Positions 47,970 through 54,973 of a stretch of 54,973 nt of DNA are shown here, piece by piece; the first letter of the stretch is position 1; each line of letters starts with the position of its first letter. The stretch covers positions 1 through 54,973 of the forward strand of contig JANDLU010000016.1 of assembly GCA_024330215.1 (NCBI GenBank). Direction: 5' to 3'. Origin of the DNA: Candidatus Gaiellasilicea maunaloa (GTDB taxonomy: Bacteria; Actinomycetota; Thermoleophilia; Gaiellales; Gaiellaceae). The position numbers and the translations under genes were made by a program. The notes under the pieces are model-generated. The model was not told where the DNA came from. It made no database searches and was given only the letters and a program-made list of their open reading frames with translations.

Positions 47970-49204
47970 ACGCCCCCGACCTAGGCGTAGTCTTCGATCA
48001 CGCGGCTGGAAAGCTCAGCGCTCTTGACCGGGAGGTTGTGGAAGCGGTACCGCCGGGCGGCAACTGGCGGGATCTACCGCTCACCTTTGATTCCCAACGC
48101 ATCGCGCAGATCCGCGCAAGCGCTGACCGTGGCGAGGGAAGCCGGAGCACGTACTACGGGCGGCTTCGCTGGGATCGGCCGAGCTACACGATCTCGACCT
48201 ACTTCAACCGCCCCGGAAACGGATGCTTCATCCATCCGACGGCTCCGCGGCTGATCTCAGTTCGCGAGGCAGCACGCCTTCAGGGCTTCCCCGATTGGTG
48301 GCGGTTCGCTGGTCGTGGGCGCGCTCGATTCGTTCAGGTCGGAAATGCCGTCCCTCCGCTCCTTGCTTATCAACTTGCGCGGGTGTACGAACCTGGGCCC
48401 GTCGTTGATCTCTTCTCGGGGGCAGGTGGGTTCGCGGCCGGATTTCAGTGGGCTGGCTTTCCGCTTGTTGCTGCGGCGGACCACGATCGCGCGGCCAATG
48501 AGGTGCTAGCGCGCAACCTAGACGGCGAGGCAGACAACGTCGTCGCGGCTGACCTAAGCGACTCGGATCAACTGCGAGCCGTCGTTGAACATGTGCGTAC
48601 CCGCCTTGGTGGTGGGGGTCTTCGAGCGCTCGTCGGCGGCCCGCCATGCCAAGGCTTCTCGACAGCAGGCAACTGCCGCCCCGATGATCCGCGCAATCGG
48701 CTCGTCTTTGCCTTCGTCGAGGCGGTTGCCCAGCTGCGACCAGACCTTGTGTTCTTCGAGAACGTCGCTGCGCTCTTGTGGCGCGGTCGGCGCGCGGTGC
48801 TGGAGCAGGTGCTAGCAGCCTTCCGTGCGCTTGGATACAAGACGTCCATGAACCTCGTTCACGCTGAGGCGTTTGGCGTTCCTCAGTTGAGGCGCCGCGT
48901 CGTAGTGGTTGCGTCGCGGGCCGATCCGATTAGATGGCCGATACCGGCGTATGCTCTAGTTGATCCGGCGCGTCGCGACTCCCAGATCGGCTCAGAACTT
49001 ACGACTTCACCGCTCCCTGTGGCTACGGTTTCCGATGCAATTGACGACCTTCCAACGTTGACGTCGTCCGATCCGGATGACTCGGTTGCATACCGGAGCA
49101 CACCAACCTCTTCTTACCAGCAGTGGGCTCGTGGCCGGCTGGGGCTTGACCAGTTGGTACCGGATCCGTGCGTTGTCGAGACGCCTGAGTCGGTCGCAGC
49201 ATGA
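47966..49204 (+). CDS. Circularly permuted DNA cytosine-C5 methyltransferase
   Basis: A 412-residue C5 methyltransferase with motifs in permuted order. Motif IX (LISVREAARLQGFPDWW, about 96-112) and motif X (QVGNAVPPLLA, 124-134) come first. Then come motif I (VVDLFSGAGGFAAGF, 146-160), motif IV with catalytic Cys228 (GGPPCQGFSTAGN), motif VI (FFENV, 263-267) and motif VIII (QLRRRVVVVA, 307-316). No second motif IX/X follows at the C-terminus. All catalytic residues are present, so it should be active. It sits between a beta-class methyltransferase and a nuclease, each overlapping by 4 nt. Confidence 0.88.
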   Translation: MNAPDLGVVFDHAAGKLSALDREVVEAVPPGGNWRDLPLTFDSQRIAQIRASADRGEGSRSTYYGRLRWDRPSYTISTYFNRPGNGCFIHPTAPRLISVREAARLQGFPDWWRFAGRGRARFVQVGNAVPPLLAYQLARVYEPGPVVDLFSGAGGFAAGFQWAGFPLVAAADHDRAANEVLARNLDGEADNVVAADLSDSDQLRAVVEHVRTRLGGGGLRALVGGPPCQGFSTAGNCRPDDPRNRLVFAFVEAVAQLRPDLVFFENVAALLWRGRRAVLEQVLAAFRALGYKTSMNLVHAEAFGVPQLRRRVVVVASRADPIRWPIPAYALVDPARRDSQIGSELTTSPLPVATVSDAIDDLPTLTSSDPDDSVAYRSTPTSSYQQWARGRLGLDQLVPDPCVVETPESVAA

Positions 49205-50469
49205 TCCCTCCCGAGCGCCACGACTTGCTCGACCCTGCGCTTGCGATACTGCGTGACTTCGGTGCCCGCACCAGCATTCGAGGTCGCTTTGTCGCCCTCT
49301 ACCTTGGATTGCGACGCCTGGGCGAGGATATGCCAGTGCTTGGGAGCGGCAGCGCAATTGCGACGGGCGAGCTCGAACAGCATCTTGATGACCTGTTCAC
49401 GAAAACTCATCGGCTCGAGCCGTTCGTGGTGCTGACTGCTCCGTTTGGCGGAAGTGCGTCTCCGAATGCTCCTTACAGCACTCGCACGGGCGTCACGGCA
49501 CCAGGCCACAGTTATGCGACGAATACCTGGCGAAACAACTTCGGTATCCAGAAAGGCATTGGCTGCCCAGCTGAAGCCGACGTGATCACGGAGCTCATTC
49601 AGCATCCGACGATGCGGCTCGCGTGTCCTCACATGCAGCAGGACACCGAGGGTCGCCATGTTTGTGGCATCACCGGCACCGCTTACCGCGGCGAAGAGCA
49701 CGCGATCTGGCTCCGTAACCTTGGCGGCGGCGTTCAGCGCGTGGACTTGAGGCTACGCAACTTGTACGAGGGATACCTTCGGCCAGTTGGTTCCCGAATC
49801 CCAATCTTTCCGTTGATCGCGACGCTCTACTGCGCCGCTCGGCAGGATGCATACCCGCACCGCGAAGTCGTGGGCATTCCCGATTTTGCGGAGGACTTCC
49901 ACTTCGACTTAGGCGAGGTCGGCGACCTATTTGACTGCGACCCGGACTCCACGGCCAATGGGTCGCTCCTCTCCTTGCTCAACGAGGCCGTGCCTCCACG
50001 CGGCCCGATGGTCGGACCCGACGCAGAAGAGTCTGTCCCCGTACGACCAGAGCCGAACCCCCTCCCAGAGCTTGCGCCCGCTGGCCAGATCAATAGCGGT
50101 GTCGGCGCCGAGATCGCAGTAGCGAATGAGTTGATCGCGAACGGGTGGACCGTGACGTACCGAGGGAACCAGCGGGGCCTCGGCTTCGACCTTGAGGCTA
50201 CGCGCAGCGGCGATACGATCCACGTCGAAGTGAAATCGTCGTTTGGTTTCGCTCATCCGGAACTGCTCGAAACGGAGTGGGCCGCGGCGCAGCAACACGC
50301 GGACGAGTTCGTGCTAGCGGTAGTGGACTTCTACGGGAGCGAACAGCAGAGCATCTGGTATGTCAGAGATCCTGCCGCCGCGGCCGTCCCGGTGGAGCGC
50401 GTGACAACGATCTTTCGGCTCATCCGAGCGGACATTATTCCAGTGAGTACCGAAGTCGACTTTCTGTAG
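49201..50469 (+). CDS. Predicted restriction endonuclease with C-terminal DUF3883 nuclease domain
   Basis: A 422-residue protein. The N-terminal 290 residues (THRLEPFVVLTAPFGGSAS, CPHMQQDTEGRHVCG with possible zinc ligands) are unfamiliar and may recognise DNA. The C-terminal part (about 300-400) looks like a DUF3883/NO VEIN-type PD-(D/E)XK fold: INSGVGAEIAVANELIANGW, GLGFDLEATRSGDTIHVEVK with Asp and E-x-K catalytic residues, and QHADEFVLAVVDF. Position after two methyltransferases and ATGA overlap make it the likely restriction partner. Biochemical activity is inferred. Confidence 0.75.
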   Translation: MIPPERHDLLDPALAILRDFGARTSIRGRFVALYLGLRRLGEDMPVLGSGSAIATGELEQHLDDLFTKTHRLEPFVVLTAPFGGSASPNAPYSTRTGVTAPGHSYATNTWRNNFGIQKGIGCPAEADVITELIQHPTMRLACPHMQQDTEGRHVCGITGTAYRGEEHAIWLRNLGGGVQRVDLRLRNLYEGYLRPVGSRIPIFPLIATLYCAARQDAYPHREVVGIPDFAEDFHFDLGEVGDLFDCDPDSTANGSLLSLLNEAVPPRGPMVGPDAEESVPVRPEPNPLPELAPAGQINSGVGAEIAVANELIANGWTVTYRGNQRGLGFDLEATRSGDTIHVEVKSSFGFAHPELLETEWAAAQQHADEFVLAVVDFYGSEQQSIWYVRDPAAAAVPVERVTTIFRLIRADIIPVSTEVDFL

Positions 50470-50568
50470 GCGTCAGGTGCAGGTCGGCTAGGAGAACTCT
50501 CTGGCGAGTCGACTCCGGAATCCTTTTCAATCGACGGGTTGCCGCACCTGTGCGTGGGCTGCGGCGCA

Positions 50569-51198
50569 TCAGCTGTTGGATCGGCCTGCCAACTTCGGCA
50601 TCTTGAGTTCCTGCTCCTCGATCATCTTCCGCACCCCCGGAAGCTCCAGCGCCCTCAGCCAGTGCGCGCAGGTTCGGCCGCTCCCACGCTGCCGGCTCGA
50701 GGAACCGCCCCCAGCGCGTCAGCATGAAGAGGAACAGATCGACGACCGTGCGCTCGTCGCCGACGAGCCGCTCGCGACCCGCGAGATACCCGTCGATCAG
50801 GTCGTAGTGCTCGGCCAGCTCCGCGTCGCCTCCTCCACCCCCGCCGTCCCGAAGCGCTCCGGGTACGTGCGGCGCATCTGGGTCATCTGAACCGTGTTCG
50901 AGAGCCAGAAGAGCCAGCGGTAGAGCTCCGCGCGCTCGCGTGTGTCCGCCGGCGGCGCGAGGCGCGCGTCGGGGAACTGCTCCGCCAGGTAGAGGCAGAT
51001 CGCGGCCGACTCGGTCAGGACGACGTCGCCGTCCTCGAGCGTCGGGATCTTTCCCACGGGTTCAGCGCGTGGTACTCCTCCGAAACCCGCCGGTCTGCAT
51101 CGCGCTCGACCCGGACGAGCTCGTAGGGGGACGCCGATCTCCACGAGGGTCGTGTGCGGCATCATCGCGGCCGTGCCGGGAAGGTAGTGGAGCCGCAT
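50569..51198 (-). pseudogene. Glutathione S-transferase-like pseudogene with three frameshifts
   Basis: ATG 51198 begins MRLHYLPGTAAMMPHTTLVE. A frameshift near 51113 leads into VGKIPTLEDGDVVLTESAAI, then AELYRWLFWLSNTVQMTQMR. A second shift near 50820 leads into HYDLIDGYLAGRERLVGDER and LFMLTRWGRFLEPAAWERPN. A third near 50650 leads to VRKMIEEQELKMPKL and a TGA at 50569. All parts of a thioredoxin-fold N-domain and helical C-domain are recognisable but no single frame survives. 50470-50568 holds nothing recognisable. Confidence 0.8.
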
Positions 51199-51223
51199 CA
51201 CGGCCAACGACTCTACTGCAGGC

Positions 51224-51252
51224 TTGCAGCGTACGGCTACTGTACGTACACT
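51224..51252 (+). promoter_or_regulatory. Promoter and palindromic operator of the DUF1778-GNAT operon
   Basis: TTGCAG (51224-51229), a 17-nt gap, and TACACT (51247-51252), 6 nt before GTG 51259. The perfect palindrome TGTACGTACA (51241-51250) overlaps the -10, a fitting autorepressor site for the antitoxin. Confidence 0.6.
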
Positions 51253-51258
51253 TCGATT

Positions 51259-51531
51259 GTGGCCGACGTCAGGATCCGCGAGCGCTGGGACTTCCGCGTC
51301 ACCCGAGAGGCCAACGACCTCGTTCGCGAAGCCGCGGCCGCTACCGACCGCAGCCTGACCGAGTTCGTCGTCGAGGCGGCTACCGTCGAGGCCGAGCGAG
51401 TACTCGCCGATCGCACGCGGTTCTCGCTCGACGAGAGCCAGTGGAAGCGGTTCAGCGAGCTGCTCGACCGGCCGCCGCAGGAGAATCTGGATCTCGCGAA
51501 GCTGTTCGCACGACCGGACGTCTTCGAGTAG
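51259..51531 (+). CDS. DUF1778 (RHH) antitoxin
   Basis: A 90-residue antitoxin: RIRERWDFRVTREANDLVRE is the RHH strand-helix, AAATDRSLTEFVVEAATVEAE the second helix, and the C-terminal SLDESQWKRFSELLDRPPQE is the conserved DUF1778 segment that neutralises the acetyltransferase toxin. GTG 51259 is leaderless behind TACACT. The GNAT toxin gene begins 4 nt after its stop. Confidence 0.9.
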   Translation: MADVRIRERWDFRVTREANDLVREAAAATDRSLTEFVVEAATVEAERVLADRTRFSLDESQWKRFSELLDRPPQENLDLAKLFARPDVFE

Positions 51532-51534
51532 CAC

Positions 51535-52038
51535 TTGGGTTACCGGCACCCCGAGCCGCTCGCGAGGCAGCATCGTCTCGAGGACTTCCGGTGCGGCGAG
51601 ACGGCGCTAGACGACTGGTTGAAGAGGTACGCCCGCTCGGCGCACACGGCTGACTCCGCGAAGGTCTTCGTCACGACGCTGGCCGATGCCGAGACCGTGG
51701 TCGGCTATTACGCGCTCGCTGCGGCGCAGATCGTCCCGAGCGACGCAACCGAGCGCGTTCGGAAGGGGCAGCCGACGACCCGTGCGGTCCCGGCCGTGCT
51801 GCTGGCGCGACTCGCGGTGCAGGAGGATCACCAAGGTGCCGGGCTCGGGCAGTCGTTGCTGCGCGACGTGCTGAGGCGCTGCGTCGTCGCGGCCGATTCG
51901 ATCGGAGCACGGGTGATGCTCGTTCATGCGAAGCACGAGCGGGCAAAGGCGTGGTATCTGCGCTTCGGCTTCGAGGCGTCGCCCACCGACCCGCTCCACC
52001 TGCTGATGCTGATGAAGGACGTCCGGAAGCTGCTCTAA
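51535..52038 (+). CDS. GNAT-type toxin (TacT/AtaT-like acetyltransferase)
   Basis: A 167-residue acetyltransferase of the toxin clade that acetylates aminoacyl-tRNA. LEDFRCGETALDDWLKRYAR is the typical N-terminus, VVGYYALAAAQIV follows, and the acetyl-CoA loop is LARLAVQEDHQGAGLGQSLL. The catalytic Tyr region is HERAKAWYLRFGFEASP. TTG 51535 is the only usable start near the conserved N-terminus. Partner of the DUF1778 antitoxin. Confidence 0.9.
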   Translation: MGYRHPEPLARQHRLEDFRCGETALDDWLKRYARSAHTADSAKVFVTTLADAETVVGYYALAAAQIVPSDATERVRKGQPTTRAVPAVLLARLAVQEDHQGAGLGQSLLRDVLRRCVVAADSIGARVMLVHAKHERAKAWYLRFGFEASPTDPLHLLMLMKDVRKLL

Positions 52039-52050
52039 ACGGGAGACCCT

Positions 52051-52260
52051 GTGGAGCGAGAGTTGGTGAGCTCATCGGCCATCGTCAGCGTGGGATACGA
52101 CGCCGACGCGATGATCCTGGAACTCGAGTTTGAGAGCGGCCGGTTGTACCAGTACTTCGATCTTCCGTCGTCCGTGTACGAGGAGTTCCGTGCTGCCGGC
52201 TCGCTCGGCGGCTATTTCAATCGCAACATTCGCGATCACTACCTATGTACTGAGTTGTGA
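52051..52260 (+). CDS. KTSC-domain small protein
   Basis: A 69-residue protein: SSAIVSVGYDADAMILELEF, SGRLYQYFDLPSSVYEEF and GSLGGYFNRNIRDHY are the typical KTSC domain, named for its occurrence at the C-terminus of some lysyl-tRNA synthetases. The function is unknown; such proteins are often near phage or toxin genes. GTG 52051 follows the toxin stop by 12 nt and may be cotranscribed. Confidence 0.8.
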   Translation: MERELVSSSAIVSVGYDADAMILELEFESGRLYQYFDLPSSVYEEFRAAGSLGGYFNRNIRDHYLCTEL

Positions 52261-52292
52261 ATCAGGCCAAGTGCTCGCCGTCGGTGGGCATC

Positions 52293-53390
52293 TCAGGTCC
52301 GTTCTCGGTATGCCACCGCCTCTCCTACCTCGCTGCGCAGCGTTTCGCTCGCGAAGTAGCGCGTGCTGCGGCCGCGACCGACCTGGCTCACAAGGCCAGC
52401 GTCGAGTAGTCGCCGGAAGTCGTTGCTGGCGGTTGCGGTCGAGATCTCCGCCTCCTGCTCGTACTTCGTTCTGTCCGTGCCGCCGATGAGGCTCTGCTCG
52501 AGTGCGATCACGAGGCGGTCCGGCCAGCCGCGGCTCGGGGCGAGTCGCTCGAGATACCGCCACCTCGACGAAGCCTCGGCGATCTGATCGAGGCGTCGGC
52601 GCGCCTGGCTGATGTGCGCCTCGACACAGAACGCAACCCATTCGGATGCGTCGCGCTCGGGTGAGTAGCTACCTCCCTGCACGCGCTGGAGGACGGCGTA
52701 GTACTCCGGTGTGTTGTTGGCGAGGTACTCCTCGATCGAGGCGAACTCCGGTGAGAGCAAGCCTTCACGCGCCAGCACGAGTGACTGAACGATGCGCGAG
52801 ATCCGTCCGTTGCCGTCGCGGAACGGGTGCACCGAGACGGTGTGCAGGTGTGCCATCGCGGCGCGCACGACGACATGGGTGTCGAGGTCGCCGTTCTGGA
52901 GCCACTCCACGACCTCGGCCATCAACCCCGCGACACGATCAGCCTCAGGCCCCTCGTACGCCTGGCGTCCGTCGCTGCCCGTGACTGAGATCGGACCAGT
53001 CCTCCAGCGGCCTGGGCCCTTGTCCTGTTGGAAGTAGCAGGCGTCGAAATGAAGATCGAGGATGACGCGGTCGCTCCACTTGAAGACCGGATCCAACGTC
53101 ATCACTCCGACGTGATCCATCGCTCGCGCATAATCGGCAACCGCCTTACGATTCTCGTCATCGGCCTCGGTCGCCGAGCCCGAGACGATTGCGAGCGCTT
53201 CCCCTTGGGGTACCTCGAAGCCTTCGATCGAGACCGAGCTCTCGACCGACGACGCTTTCGCGAGGCGCCTCAGCGTGCCGAGCCAGGGGCTCGGATTCGT
53301 GATCTCGCGCCCGAGTGCGGCGCGGAGCTGATCCAGCTCGCCGAGGCGACCTGCGAGTTCTTCGGTGCTAGTAGGTATTTGGAAAAGCAT
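52293..53390 (-). CDS. Fic-domain AMP-transferase with N-terminal inhibitory helix and C-terminal winged helix
   Basis: A 365-residue Fic protein. The active-site loop is intact: HPFRDGNGRISR (188-199). An inhibitory motif of the (S/T)xxxE(G/N) type is seen at 52-57 (SVSIEG), placing it in the self-inhibited N-terminal class. The last 80 residues form a winged helix (AEISTATASNDFRRLLDAGL ... GRGRSTRYF). It probably transfers AMP to a target protein. The gene has a near-consensus promoter with an inverted repeat over the -10, so the winged helix may autoregulate. Confidence 0.92.
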   Translation of the reverse strand: MLFQIPTSTEELAGRLGELDQLRAALGREITNPSPWLGTLRRLAKASSVESSVSIEGFEVPQGEALAIVSGSATEADDENRKAVADYARAMDHVGVMTLDPVFKWSDRVILDLHFDACYFQQDKGPGRWRTGPISVTGSDGRQAYEGPEADRVAGLMAEVVEWLQNGDLDTHVVVRAAMAHLHTVSVHPFRDGNGRISRIVQSLVLAREGLLSPEFASIEEYLANNTPEYYAVLQRVQGGSYSPERDASEWVAFCVEAHISQARRRLDQIAEASSRWRYLERLAPSRGWPDRLVIALEQSLIGGTDRTKYEQEAEISTATASNDFRRLLDAGLVSQVGRGRSTRYFASETLRSEVGEAVAYRERT

Positions 53391-53394
53391 AGAG

Positions 53395-53425
53395 ACGATT
53401 ATACGAATAATCGTAAAAACGTCAA
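53395..53425 (-). promoter_or_regulatory. Promoter and operator of the Fic gene
   Basis: Minus strand: TTGACG (53425-53420), 16-nt gap, TATAAT (53403-53398), 7 nt to the ATG at 53390, so leaderless. ACGATTAT-ACGA-ATAATCGT (53395-53414) is a perfect 8-bp inverted repeat over the -10. The -35 overlaps the TGA stop of the upstream MFS gene. Confidence 0.75.
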
Positions 53426-54723
53426 GGTGATATGAAAGCTTCGGTGGTCGAGACGACCTCCGTAGGCTCGAGCGGCGCCGGTGTGCCGATCGCGTAGTCG
53501 GCCGGGTCGTTCTGGCGCCGTGAGAGGTAGACGAACGGCAGCGCCAGCGCCGAGATCGCGGCGCCCAGGAGATACGAGCCCGGATAGCCCCAGACGTCGG
53601 CCGAGCGGCCGAGCACCGGCTGCGCGACGACGCCGCCCGTGGAGCCGAGCATCGAGTCGAAGGAGAGGATCGACGCCCGCTGCTGGGAGGGGATCAGGCC
53701 GTTCAGGTAGGCCTGGCGGATCGGCATCGAGGCCGCAAAGAGCAGGCCCCAGACCGCGATCAGGGCGACCACGGCCCAGAAGCTCTCGAAGACGCCGATC
53801 AGCGCCAGCGTCACCGCGCTCGCGGCCACCGCCGCCAGCAACGCCGAGGTCCGGCACTTGAACAGCTTCCTGATCCAGGGCGCGGCCACGCCGCCGACGA
53901 TCTGGGCGCCGGCCACGATCGCCGCCACGAGGCCCGCGATCCCATAGGCCTCAGGGTCGCCGTAGAGCTCCAGCAGGTACGGCTGCAACGCGTAGAAGGC
54001 GTAGATCCCGACTCCCGCCGTGAACGGCGACGCGAGCATTACCCACTTCACTGCCGGCACGCGCCAGCCGTACTGGATCGACGCGCCCGAGATCCGCCGC
54101 ATCCCGCGCATCATCCCGTCACCGCGCTGGGGCGTGAAGCCGATGTCCCGCATCAACGTGAAGGCGAACGCGAACATCAGCGCCAGGACGACCGCCCGCA
54201 GCACGAATGGCACGCCGAGATTGGTGGCCTGGGCGATGTACCCGCCGGCCACCGATCCCGTCAACATCGCCGCCCCCATGACGATCTGCCCCCTACCGAA
54301 GACCGACTCGAGGCTGCCTTCGAATCCGGTCGCGTCGAGCGCATCGACGAGCCACGCCTCAACCGCGCCGGAGAAGAAGGTGAAGCCGAGCCCCAGCAGC
54401 ATCGAGACGACCGCCCACGTCCAGAACGGCGCCTCCAGCATCCAGAGGAGGACGTAGAGGAGCGTCGTCGCGGCGAGCGTGACCGTCCCGAGCAGGTAGG
54501 AGACGCGGCGGCCGATCGTGTCGGCGACGATCCCGGTCGGCACCTCGAAGACGACCATTCCCGCGGTGAAGAACGCGTTCGCCGCGAAGGCCTCCAGGTT
54601 CGAGAGCCCGGCATCGAGCAGGAAGATCGTGTTGATCCCCCAGATGAACGACGCGGCGAGCGTGTTCCCGAGGAGGAGAAGCAGGTACGTGCGCTGGATG
54701 GAGGAGGGTGTCGGCATGCCCAT
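53422..54723 (-). CDS. Major facilitator superfamily transporter
   Basis: About 433 residues with 12 predicted helices. The loop 2-3 signature is GIVADTIGRRVSYLLG (A-like motif), and a second related loop is AAPWIRKLFKCRTS in the C-half. FWTWAVVSMLLGLGFTFFSGAVEAWLVDALD is typical of the drug/efflux-like MFS branch found in actinobacteria (shown discontinuously). The substrate is unknown. The start is uncertain: ATG 54723 was used, with ATG 54717 or GTG 54744 as alternatives. Confidence 0.85.
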   Translation of the reverse strand: MGMPTPSSIQRTYLLLLLGNTLAASFIWGINTIFLLDAGLSNLEAFAANAFFTAGMVVFEVPTGIVADTIGRRVSYLLGTVTLAATTLLYVLLWMLEAPFWTWAVVSMLLGLGFTFFSGAVEAWLVDALDATGFEGSLESVFGRGQIVMGAAMLTGSVAGGYIAQATNLGVPFVLRAVVLALMFAFAFTLMRDIGFTPQRGDGMMRGMRRISGASIQYGWRVPAVKWVMLASPFTAGVGIYAFYALQPYLLELYGDPEAYGIAGLVAAIVAGAQIVGGVAAPWIRKLFKCRTSALLAAVAASAVTLALIGVFESFWAVVALIAVWGLLFAASMPIRQAYLNGLIPSQQRASILSFDSMLGSTGGVVAQPVLGRSADVWGYPGSYLLGAAISALALPFVYLSRRQNDPADYAIGTPAPLEPTEVVSTTEAFISP

Positions 54724-54846
54724 GGCGGACGGTCGGTCCACCACGGGCTAACGCCGACCTGCCGCTGGAGATTCCGGCGGCTTCCACCGAGATCCCGCGC
54801 GGCGCATCCTCTCGCGCAGGGCGGACGGGGTCAAGCAGTCGGGGGG

Positions 54847-54973
54847 CTACTTGTGCGGCTTCGGCTTCGCCTTCGTATGCGTTGGCTTGGCTCTCGGGGC
54901 CGGATGCGCCCGTGGATGCGCCGTCGTGCTCTTCCCGGCCGCGGCCCTGACTCGCGGCGGGCGCTTCGTCTGC
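54847..54973 (-). CDS. Basic C-terminal tail of a gene continuing beyond the window (partial)
   Basis: A minus-strand frame enters from the right edge and ends with TAG at 54849-54847. It reads KRPPRVRAAAGKSTTAHP, then RAHPAPRAKPTHTKAKPKPHK-like repeats (Lys/Ala/Pro/His-rich, quoted in overlapping parts). Such tails occur on HU/histone-like DNA-binding proteins and on some secreted proteins. The gene body is outside the window, so the product cannot be named. Confidence 0.45.
   Translation of the reverse strand, partial: QTKRPPRVRAAAGKSTTAHPRAHPAPRAKPTHTKAKPKPHK

Noticed and set aside
4123-53414. CRISPR array or prophage
   Set aside because: No regularly spaced direct repeats and no integrase, capsid or terminase-like proteins were found. 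The defence genes present are RM and toxin types only.

Overview
The window is GC-rich chromosomal DNA with very dense coding on both strands, many 4-nt ATGA/GTGA gene overlaps, frequent GTG/TTG starts and few Shine-Dalgarno sequences. The protein complement suggests an uncultured actinomycetote, probably Thermoleophilia (Gaiellales/Solirubrobacterales type): DipZ-like CcdA-TlpA fusion, PAC2 protein, actinobacterial-type CtaA with an EFGNR motif, KorA/KorB, and an alcohol dehydrogenase of the mycothiol-linked type. That placement is inference; there is no rRNA or tRNA gene in the window to confirm it.

Layout. 1-4112: M24 peptidase, acetyl-CoA synthetase and a decayed BAAT-type thioesterase. 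4123-4820: RHH/VapC toxin-antitoxin pair. 4846-7854: methyltransferase pseudogene, GNAT, beta-lactamase-like and M15 peptidase genes. 7967-14021: small DUF4232-like ORF, M16 protease, SIS protein, GH13 glucosidase and a GGDEF/HD-GYP signalling protein. 14107-18108 (minus): class V aminotransferase, epimerase, Zn-alcohol dehydrogenase and MBL hydrolase in one coupled operon. 18162-25133: Mug-Nudix fusion, SRPBCC/ArsR pair, NadE, hotdog-like protein, SDR and an AMP ligase. 25374-26978: an XRE-TPR regulator followed by a 33-residue exported-peptide gene. 27005-33259: thioredoxin-like lipoprotein, SDR, SelD, CtaA, PAC2, DipZ-like protein. 33448-42207: helicase, Pgl, ProC, AlkA-like glycosylase, methyltransferase, Wzy-like membrane protein, VOC protein. 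42208-46377: MarR regulator, KorA, two small ORFs, KorB. 46464-50469: restriction-modification island of lower GC. 50569-54744: GST pseudogene, DUF1778/GNAT toxin-antitoxin pair, KTSC protein, Fic protein, MFS transporter. 54847-54973: the basic C-terminal tail of a gene leaving the window.

The strongest candidate for an undescribed system is 25508-26978. It holds an HTH-TPR regulator of RRNPP architecture, directly followed by a 33-codon ORF with a near-perfect Shine-Dalgarno sequence. The ORF product has a charged N-terminus, a hydrophobic core and a Trp/Gly/Pro-rich tail. This looks like a receptor plus signalling-peptide cassette.

Other notable observations: a circularly permuted cytosine-C5 methyltransferase beside a beta-class amino-methyltransferase and a DUF3883 nuclease; three copies of an AT-rich palindrome, two of them inside genes; a recurring -10 box about 6-8 nt before the start codon, implying widespread leaderless transcripts; back-to-back promoters sharing one palindrome in front of marR; and several genes with frameshifts or no canonical start codon.
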